From JADJPL01 sp964607915 (GTDB lineage Bacteria; Bacteroidota; Bacteroidia; Chitinophagales; Saprospiraceae): 5,619 bases of DNA. The translations under genes and the position numbers were made by a program. Positions 1 to 5,619 of the stretch are shown here, piece after piece (position 1 is the first letter of the stretch; each line of letters begins with the position of its first letter). Location of the stretch: the NCBI GenBank assembly GCA_964607915.1, contig CAZSMU010000194.1, positions 1 through 5,619 on the forward strand, read 5' to 3'. Under the pieces are notes generated by a model. That model had not been told where the DNA came from. It saw nothing but the letters and a program-made list of their open reading frames with translations, and did not search any database.

Positions 1-1
1 C

Positions 2-1870
2 TTCCTGGAGATAAAACAGCAAGCGCAACTGGGGAAAGATTCCTCCGCCTGGAAACTGAACAGCAGCCTCGCCTTGGAGGGGCTTCACCGCAACTTCAGG
101 ACACTCAACCCTTACCGAAGCCCGGAATTTTTGCGCGACTGGAGCCTGGCGGACTTTCAGGGAAAAGGCTCTCCACCCGCAGCACACGAATATATAGGCC
201 ACCTGGACCTAACCCTGGCGCAGCCCCGCACGGGGCAAATATCCTACCAGGCCCAGTCCTTCCTCCGCTCCACGACATACCAGGGCCTGAGACAGGGCGT
301 GCATTGGACGCTACAACCCAAAAACTGGGATATACGCGGCAAGGTCCGACAACTGCAGGCCCGTACCGCATCCGAGGCGCTGCTCTTCTGGCAGCCCTGG
401 ATCGAAGTGCGCACCCGTCTTTTCAAAAAAGAAAAATGGGAGCTGAGCTGGCAATCCCAGGGGGAGTACAACGCCCGGAAACCCGTTCAAGATACATCCC
501 TCCAGCCGGGCAGCTTTGCTTTTTACCTGCTCCGCAGCGGTATAAAAAGCCCCGCAGACAAACCCTGGGGCTGGAACATGGAACTCCAGTACCGCGAAGA
601 TCTACTCCCTCTTGCCGGAATATGGACCCGAGCCTCGATCGCCCGCGAAGCCGCCCTGTCGGGATATTGGCAAAGAAAAACCGCCCTGCGTCTATCTGGC
701 ACTCTGAGCTACCGGCAATTCCAGTCCAACGCCCTGCTTTTGCCAGAACTCGACTCCCGCAACACCTTGCTCGGACGTATAGACGCCTCCTTCCTGGCCT
801 TCAAGGGTTCGGTTCGCAGCCAGGCAACCCTGGAGACCGGTGCCGGGCAGGAACCAAGACAAGAATATACGTTCATCAAAGTAGCCCCCGGAGAAGGCGC
901 TTATATATGGCTGGATTCCCTGTACAACGCCGACGGCGTCATCCAGCCTGTCGAGATGCAGCCCGCCCCCTTTCCCGATCAGGCCGACTACATCCGCGTA
1001 CCCACCATCAGCACGCGCTATGTGCAAACCGATTATCTCAACCTGAACCAAAACCTGCAGCTCGAACCCGGGAACCTTTGGGAAAAAACCGACTCCAGCC
1101 TGTTAGCCGGCCTCTTTAGACGGCTGTCGGGGCAATTGTCCTGGCGAACCCAGCAGAAGCAACAGGACCGCTCGCCGTTTGCCATTTTTCAACCCGATAT
1201 CGCCGATACCAGCCTGGTGGCCTTGCACGAGGGGCTGCGCCAGTCGCTCACCTTCAACCGGGCCCATCCAAAATGGGAAATCCAGTGGGTGCGCACGCTC
1301 AACCGGAGCAAGCAGGTGCAGACCAGCGGCCACGATATCCGGGAACTGCGGGAATCGTACGGGCTCCTGCGCTGGAACCCTTTCCAGACCTGGTCGCTCA
1401 GGGCACAGGCAGGCTCCGGAATACGAAAAAGCCTGGTCACCTCATTCAACGGGCAGGATTATACCCTTCCTTTCCAAAAAATAGAAGGGGACCTCTCCTG
1501 GCTCCCCCGGCCAGGTCTCCGCGCACAAATCCACTTCCGGATACAATCCGAGCGGAATACAGCACCCGGACAAGATCAACAAGCCCTCCTGCGGGAAATC
1601 CGCACAGAAAGTGCCTATACCCCGGGCAACAATACTACCTTGACGATCCGGCTGGCCCGTGTGGCCGCCCGCTTTGAAGGCGATGCGCAGTCACCAGCGG
1701 GCTTTGCCATCCTCAACGGCCTCCAACCCGGCATCAACTGGATATGGAACCTCGGCATAGAAAAGCAACTCAACCGGGTCCTGCAATTGCAGGTCCAATA
1801 CGATGGAAGAAAAACGGGAGATAATCCCCCCGCGCACATCGGACGCGTCCAGATTAACGCCCTGTTCTAA
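2..1870 (+). CDS. C-terminal part of a large outer-membrane beta-barrel-like protein (5' end outside window)
   Basis: Likely an integral outer-membrane protein; its cargo or partner is unknown. The frame is open from the left edge to a TAA at 1868-1870, giving 622 visible residues. The TTG at 74 is not taken as the start, because the 24 codons before it are open and similar in composition. The visible part has many short amphipathic, aromatic-rich stretches of alternating polarity (for example WEIQWVRTL and LQLQVQYDGRK) separated by polar turns. The last residues, RVQINALF, alternate hydrophobic and polar and end in Phe622, the classic signature of a terminal barrel strand. Two blocks resemble motifs I recall from large (about 1000-1200 residue) uncharacterised Bacteroidota outer-membrane proteins: NPYRSPEFLRDW at residues 36-47, and an acidic Asp/Asn-Gly loop (305-318) followed by DQADYIRV (326-333). 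That family recollection is from memory, not a search. The signal peptide and N-terminal half lie outside the window. Cysteine is absent from the visible part. The next gene follows after 60 bp on the same strand. A TonB-dependent receptor is less likely, since no plug or TonB-box region is visible, but the missing N-terminus prevents exclusion. Confidence 0.7.
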   Translation, partial: FLEIKQQAQLGKDSSAWKLNSSLALEGLHRNFRTLNPYRSPEFLRDWSLADFQGKGSPPAAHEYIGHLDLTLAQPRTGQISYQAQSFLRSTTYQGLRQGVHWTLQPKNWDIRGKVRQLQARTASEALLFWQPWIEVRTRLFKKEKWELSWQSQGEYNARKPVQDTSLQPGSFAFYLLRSGIKSPADKPWGWNMELQYREDLLPLAGIWTRASIAREAALSGYWQRKTALRLSGTLSYRQFQSNALLLPELDSRNTLLGRIDASFLAFKGSVRSQATLETGAGQEPRQEYTFIKVAPGEGAYIWLDSLYNADGVIQPVEMQPAPFPDQADYIRVPTISTRYVQTDYLNLNQNLQLEPGNLWEKTDSSLLAGLFRRLSGQLSWRTQQKQQDRSPFAIFQPDIADTSLVALHEGLRQSLTFNRAHPKWEIQWVRTLNRSKQVQTSGHDIRELRESYGLLRWNPFQTWSLRAQAGSGIRKSLVTSFNGQDYTLPFQKIEGDLSWLPRPGLRAQIHFRIQSERNTAPGQDQQALLREIRTESAYTPGNNTTLTIRLARVAARFEGDAQSPAGFAILNGLQPGINWIWNLGIEKQLNRVLQLQVQYDGRKTGDNPPAHIGRVQINALF

Positions 1871-1930
1871 GTAGAAAGCCATGCGTATGAAAAAAAAACC
1901 GAAATTTGACTTTTGAAACAATGAAATAAT
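1871..1930 (+). promoter_or_regulatory. AT-rich intergenic spacer, possible weak promoter and leader of the protease gene
   Basis: This gap has about 17 G/C in 60 bases, far below the flanking genes. It has no inverted repeat followed by a T-run, so no terminator is seen and read-through from the upstream gene is possible. Compared with the Bacteroidota promoter consensus (TTTG, about 19-20 bp, TAnnTTTG), GACTTTTG at 1908-1915 matches the -7 box except at its first base, with TATG at 1886-1889 as an imperfect -33 box 18 bp upstream. GAAATTTG at 1901-1908 is an alternative -7 box with one mismatch but no good -33 partner. A start near 1920 would leave a leader of about 10 bases. There is no Shine-Dalgarno sequence before the ATG at 1931; an A-rich, unstructured leader is usual in this phylum. 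A run of nine A occupies 1890-1898. The promoter assignment is weak; the AT-rich spacer itself is certain. Confidence 0.3.
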
Positions 1931-4900
1931 ATGAAAAGAAGTGCCCTCCTCTGGTTTCTGTGTACCATACTCCAGTATGCCGCCGCCCAACCCACCGTCA
2001 ATCTTTGGGAAGATATTCCATTTGAACAGATTTCCCTGCCCCGCGGAGCGGAAGCATCCCTTCCCGCCAGCTCCTATCGCGCTCTAAAACTCGACTTCGC
2101 CCGGGCGGAAGTCCTTTTGCGCAGAGCACCCCGTGAGGAGTCCCGGCAGGCAGGTATCCCCCTTCTGCTCCCTATGCCCGACGGCACCATGGAGGCCTTT
2201 CACGTTCGTGAATCCCCGGTCATGGAAGCAAGCCTGGCCGCCCGCTATCCGGCCATCAAAACGTTTCTCGCCCAGGGTATCCAACGCCCGGAGCTGAACG
2301 CCCGATTGGATATATCCCCCCTTGGGTTCCATGCCGCAGTCACCTCACCAAAGGGGCTTTTTTACATAGACCCCCTGTCAGAAGGCTATACCGAATACTA
2401 CACTGCATACTATACCCATCACCTGAAATACCCCAGCGGCATGGAAGTTCCACGCTGTGGCCTCAACGAATCCCCATTCCCCTCCCTGCCAAAGCTATCG
2501 GACGCAGCTCCTGGAAATCCCTCTGCCGGCACCCTGCGCAGCGGAGAGAACCAAACCGTAGTACTGCAGACCTACCGTCTGGCCTTGGCCTGCACCGGCG
2601 AATACGCCCAATCCAAAGGCGGCACGAAAGCAACTGTGTTGGCTTCTATGGTAAGTGCCCTCAATCGCGTCAACCAGGTTTTTGAAAAAGAAACCGCTAT
2701 ACGCCTGCAGCTCATCGGCAACAACGACACCTTGATATACCTCGACCCGGCCACCGACCCCTATTCGGCACCCGACAACGCCTCTACCCTGCTCAGCCAG
2801 AACACCACGGCACTGAACCAGGCAATAGGCGCCGGGGCGTACGACCTGGGGCACGTCTTCACACTGGGCTGCCGAAACGGCATTGGCGGCATCGCCAACT
2901 ACGCCTCTGCCTGTGGGCAGAACAAAGGGGCCGGCGTCACCTGCCATTTCACCAACAACACAGAATTCATAGCCATCCAAATTATGGCCCATGAGCTCGG
3001 CCACCAGTTTGCCTGTGGCCACAGCTGGAATAGCTGCGCACAGTATTCCTCCCAACTCGACCTCGACGATGCATACGAACCGGGCAGCGGCAGCACGATT
3101 ATGTCCTATGCCAGTGCCTGTGGGCCCGACAACATACAAGGCAACTCCGACGACTATTACCACGTGGGCTCCCTGGAGGATTTCTATGCCTTTTCCCGGC
3201 AGTACCAGGGCAAAAACTGCGCGACCCCCGTGCCCACCCCCAACCGGGTACCCGAAATAAAACTCAATTACCCGGCCACCTTCGCCATTCCTGTCAATAC
3301 TCCTTTTGAACTCCGGGCCCAGGCCAGTGATGCCGACGGCGACCCGCTCACCTATTGCTGGGAACAATACGACATAGGCCCTTCTGTACCGCTGGGCGAA
3401 GCCAAACTCAGCTCTCCATTGTTCCGCTCCTTCCGCCCCGTCGAATCCCCCGTACGCACTTTCCCGCGTTTGGCCTCTATAGTAGGCAACTCGCGGGATA
3501 TACGGGAAGTGCTGCCGTCCTACTCGCGAAAGATGACCTTCCGCTGCACGGTGCGCGACAACCGCCCCGGTGCGGCCGGCGTCGTATGGGCGCAGGTACA
3601 GTTCCAGGCCACCGACCAGGCAGGGCCTTTCCTGGTCACTTTCCCCGACAGCGCCGCAGTGCGCTGGGAAAGCGGATCGGTACAAACGGTCTCCTGGGAT
3701 GTGGCGCGCACCAATCAGGCGCCGGTATCCTGCCGATACGTCAATATCCGGCTTTCCACGGACGGCGGCCAGACTTTTCCCTGGCTGCTCGCCGAAAACG
3801 CGCTCAACACAGGCAGTGCCAAAGTCAGCGTGCCGGTAGTGACCAGCGATAGCGCCCGCATACGGGTCGAAGCAGCCGACAATATCTTTTTCGACCTTTC
3901 CAATCAAAATTTTCAGATCGCGCCAGCCACAAAAGCAGGCTATACCCTCAGCGTACAGCCCTATGCCGTGCCGCTGCACTGCCAGCCCAAAGCATTGGAA
4001 TTCAGAGTCAATACACAGAGTGTACTCGGATTCCAGGGGCCTGTAACCCTGGAACTTGCCACGCCCCTACCCAACGGAGGGACCTGGTCGTTCAGCCCCA
4101 ATCCTGTGCCGGCCGGGAGCAGCAGTACCCTGCGCATCCAGCCGGGCAACACCCTGCGCGACACCCTCGAGGTCGTAGTCCGCGCGAAAACAACTTCCGG
4201 GCCAACCTTTGAGCAACCCGTGCGCTTCGCGACCCTGTCCAACCAATTCGACAGCCTCCGCCTGCTATCCCCGGCAGATGGCGCCACCGGCATTGTACTA
4301 TCCACTCCGCTCTCCTGGTCTGCCGTCCCCAATGCCGGCACCTACAACCTGGAAATGGCCACCAGCCCTGCCTTTGGCAACAGCAGCATTTTTTCAAGGG
4401 AAAACATCACGGGCACCTCCTGGCAGCCCCTGGTGTTGCTCGAAAACAACCGCCTTTACTTCTGGCGCATCCAGCCTGTCAATGCTTGTGGTACGGCTCC
4501 TTTCCTCGAGCCGTTTGCCTTTCATACCGCTACCACCCGCTGCAAGACCTATGAAAGCTCCAACGTACCGCTCAATATCCCCGGTGCCGGCACCCCCACA
4601 ATCGAGTCCCGGATCAACGTCACGGAATCCGGTACGCTGAACGATGTCAATATCCCGCTGCTGAAGATCAACAAAGAATATGTGCGCAACCTGCGCATCA
4701 GCCTGGTCAGCCCCAAAGGCACACAGGTCATTTTGTACAACGGACATTGCGCCCTCACCAGCAAGTTATTCATCGGCTTCGACGACGACGCGCCCCAGGC
4801 CGTCAATGGAACCGGGGTGTGCCCGCCCGACGACGGAATCGTGTTTCGCCCTGTTGATTCCCTGGCGCGTTTCAAAGGAGAAAATATCCAGGGCGTATGG

Positions 4901-5608
4901 ACGCTGCGGGTCAGCATCATCCGCAACGAAAGCCTAAGCCCGGGCGCTATAGAATCCTGGTCGCTGGAGTTTTGCTCGACCTTCCAGGCCCAGCAGCCCC
5001 GCCTGGTGCGCAACGACGCCCTCGGCGTACCCCCCGGCAAAACGAATACCCTCACGTCTGCCAACCTCCTGGCCGAGGATGCCTCCGCCAATGCCGAAGA
5101 GTTGCGCTATACCGTCCTGCGGGCTCCCTCTAAAGGACAACTCAAGGCCAAAGGCTCCGTATTGACCGCGGGAAGCCAGTTCACCCAGGCGATGATCAAT
5201 GCGTTCCAGCTTCAGTACAGCCATGCCGGCGGGGCAGATAAAAGCGACGATTTTACCTTTGTTGTGGAAAATGGGGCAGGCGGGTTCATCCCGACCCGGC
5301 GCTTTGCCTTCCAGATGGATGCCAATGCCGTAGTAGATGTAGATGAGCCCCTTCCGGTATCGGGCGGCTTCCGCATTTTTCCCAATCCGGCCAACGATAT
5401 GGTTTCTATCGAGTGGGCTTCCCCCCTGCCCGAACCGGCGCGCTTGCACCTGTTTGATCTGCGCGGGCAACTGTTGTACCAGACCGTTCTGGCAGCGGGA
5501 ACCCAACAGCGCAGCCTTCCCGTTGCCCAACTTCCGGCGGGACTATACCTCTTGCAAGTTCAGGGCCTCGGGCTCAACTATCGGGAAAAAATTGCCGTTC
5601 AACATTAG
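1931..5608 (+). CDS. Secreted reprolysin-like (M12B-type) zinc metalloprotease with P-domain and T9SS type A sorting domain
   Basis: Extracellular zinc endopeptidase of 1225 residues, predicted to be exported by Sec and then T9SS; its substrate is unknown. The start is well fixed: an in-frame TGA at 1922-1924 precedes the ATG, and a signal peptide follows directly (KR, hydrophobic core, cleavage likely at AAA-Q, residues 19/20). Cys11 is not in a lipobox. Residues 20 to about 205 form a prodomain whose only cysteine is Cys176 in PRCG. The catalytic domain spans about 210-430. HELGHQFACGH gives zinc ligands His354, His358 and His364 and the catalytic Glu355, and the Met-turn is Met391 in TIMSY. 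Eight cysteines in this domain suggest disulfides. After a Pro-rich linker come: a PKD/cadherin-like domain (about 441-560, DADGD at 467-471); a beta domain (about 565-665, LSTDGGQTFP); an Ig-like domain (about 671-768); an FnIII-like domain (about 774-866); a P-domain (about 870-1016, FDDDAP, GVWTLRV, ESWSLEFC); a CSPG/cadherin-like repeat (about 1022-1130); and the sorting domain (about 1145-1225, FRIFPNPAND, LPAGLYLLQV). Stop is TAG. The protease, P-domain and sorting domain are confident; boundaries and names of the middle beta domains are approximate. Confidence 0.93.
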   Translation: MKRSALLWFLCTILQYAAAQPTVNLWEDIPFEQISLPRGAEASLPASSYRALKLDFARAEVLLRRAPREESRQAGIPLLLPMPDGTMEAFHVRESPVMEASLAARYPAIKTFLAQGIQRPELNARLDISPLGFHAAVTSPKGLFYIDPLSEGYTEYYTAYYTHHLKYPSGMEVPRCGLNESPFPSLPKLSDAAPGNPSAGTLRSGENQTVVLQTYRLALACTGEYAQSKGGTKATVLASMVSALNRVNQVFEKETAIRLQLIGNNDTLIYLDPATDPYSAPDNASTLLSQNTTALNQAIGAGAYDLGHVFTLGCRNGIGGIANYASACGQNKGAGVTCHFTNNTEFIAIQIMAHELGHQFACGHSWNSCAQYSSQLDLDDAYEPGSGSTIMSYASACGPDNIQGNSDDYYHVGSLEDFYAFSRQYQGKNCATPVPTPNRVPEIKLNYPATFAIPVNTPFELRAQASDADGDPLTYCWEQYDIGPSVPLGEAKLSSPLFRSFRPVESPVRTFPRLASIVGNSRDIREVLPSYSRKMTFRCTVRDNRPGAAGVVWAQVQFQATDQAGPFLVTFPDSAAVRWESGSVQTVSWDVARTNQAPVSCRYVNIRLSTDGGQTFPWLLAENALNTGSAKVSVPVVTSDSARIRVEAADNIFFDLSNQNFQIAPATKAGYTLSVQPYAVPLHCQPKALEFRVNTQSVLGFQGPVTLELATPLPNGGTWSFSPNPVPAGSSSTLRIQPGNTLRDTLEVVVRAKTTSGPTFEQPVRFATLSNQFDSLRLLSPADGATGIVLSTPLSWSAVPNAGTYNLEMATSPAFGNSSIFSRENITGTSWQPLVLLENNRLYFWRIQPVNACGTAPFLEPFAFHTATTRCKTYESSNVPLNIPGAGTPTIESRINVTESGTLNDVNIPLLKINKEYVRNLRISLVSPKGTQVILYNGHCALTSKLFIGFDDDAPQAVNGTGVCPPDDGIVFRPVDSLARFKGENIQGVWTLRVSIIRNESLSPGAIESWSLEFCSTFQAQQPRLVRNDALGVPPGKTNTLTSANLLAEDASANAEELRYTVLRAPSKGQLKAKGSVLTAGSQFTQAMINAFQLQYSHAGGADKSDDFTFVVENGAGGFIPTRRFAFQMDANAVVDVDEPLPVSGGFRIFPNPANDMVSIEWASPLPEPARLHLFDLRGQLLYQTVLAAGTQQRSLPVAQLPAGLYLLQVQGLGLNYREKIAVQH

Positions 5609-5619
5609 ACTGGTTGCGA

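Noticed and set aside
74..76. TTG as the start codon of the first gene
   Set aside because: The same frame is open through the 24 codons back to the window edge, no ribosome-binding context or signal peptide follows the TTG, and the protein begins in mid-barrel.
304..1119. 271-codon + strand frame overlapping the barrel gene
   Set aside because: It is a different frame inside a continuous 622-codon frame with barrel features. Its product is Arg/Pro-rich and low in complexity, as expected of a shadow in GC-rich DNA.
1906..1932. Sigma70-like TTGACT, 15 bp, TAATAT
   Set aside because: The -10-like box overlaps the ATG of the protease gene, which would put transcription initiation inside the coding region and lose the signal peptide. 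The 15-bp spacer is also short, and Bacteroidota use a different promoter consensus.
1949..1972. Lipoprotein signal around Cys11 of the protease
   Set aside because: The residues before Cys11 are WFL, which do not fit a lipobox. A standard signal peptidase I site, AAA-Q, follows at residues 17-20.
2495..3979. Long (494-codon) open frame on the minus strand inside the protease gene
   Set aside because: It is in exact codon register with the sense gene, so its stops could arise only from sense TTA, CTA or TCA codons, which this GC-rich gene avoids in favour of CTG/CTC and TCC/AGC. Its translation is Gly/Val/Arg/Ala-rich with no recognisable domain, while the sense strand carries clear protease motifs.
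5609..5619. Terminator after the protease gene
   Set aside because: Only 11 bases remain after the stop codon and they contain no hairpin or T-run; any terminator would lie beyond the window.

Overview
The window looks like a piece of a Bacteroidota chromosome with fairly high GC in its coding DNA (roughly 55-60 % by eye), for example a Saprospiria/Lewinella-like or Chitinophaga-like lineage; I cannot place it more precisely. The main evidence is a C-terminal type IX secretion system (T9SS) sorting domain on the second gene, a system confined to this phylum. Other support comes from the lack of a Shine-Dalgarno sequence before that gene, the AT-rich gap between the genes, and a first gene that reads like a large Bacteroidota outer-membrane beta-barrel protein.

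Layout: both genes are on the + strand. Positions 2-1870 hold the last 622 codons of an open frame that runs off the left edge. It consists of repeated amphipathic beta strands and ends in Phe, as outer-membrane barrels do. Positions 1871-1930 are a 60-bp gap, only about 28 % GC, with no visible terminator hairpin, two very short ORFs and weak promoter-like matches. Positions 1931-5608 encode a complete 1225-residue secreted metzincin. Its parts, in order, are: signal peptide, prodomain with a single PRCG cysteine, reprolysin-like (M12B-type) zinc protease domain with HExxHxxxxxH and a Met-turn, a PKD/cadherin-like domain, a second beta domain, an Ig-like domain, a fibronectin III-like domain, a proprotein-convertase P-domain, a CSPG/cadherin-like repeat, and a T9SS type A sorting domain. 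The last 11 bases are non-coding.

How the parts fit: the second protein should be exported by Sec, cross the outer membrane through T9SS, lose its sorting domain and end up on the cell surface or in the medium as an extracellular protease. The upstream barrel would sit in the same outer membrane. Whether the two work together is not shown by the sequence beyond their adjacency and shared strand.

No RNA genes, mobile elements, CRISPR arrays or long DNA repeats were seen. The most interesting details are a matrixin-like cysteine-switch candidate in the prodomain, a three-fold Tyr-Thr tetrapeptide repeat next to it, an exact hexapeptide that recurs on both sides of the zinc motif, and an interrupted calcium-loop-like motif in the barrel gene.
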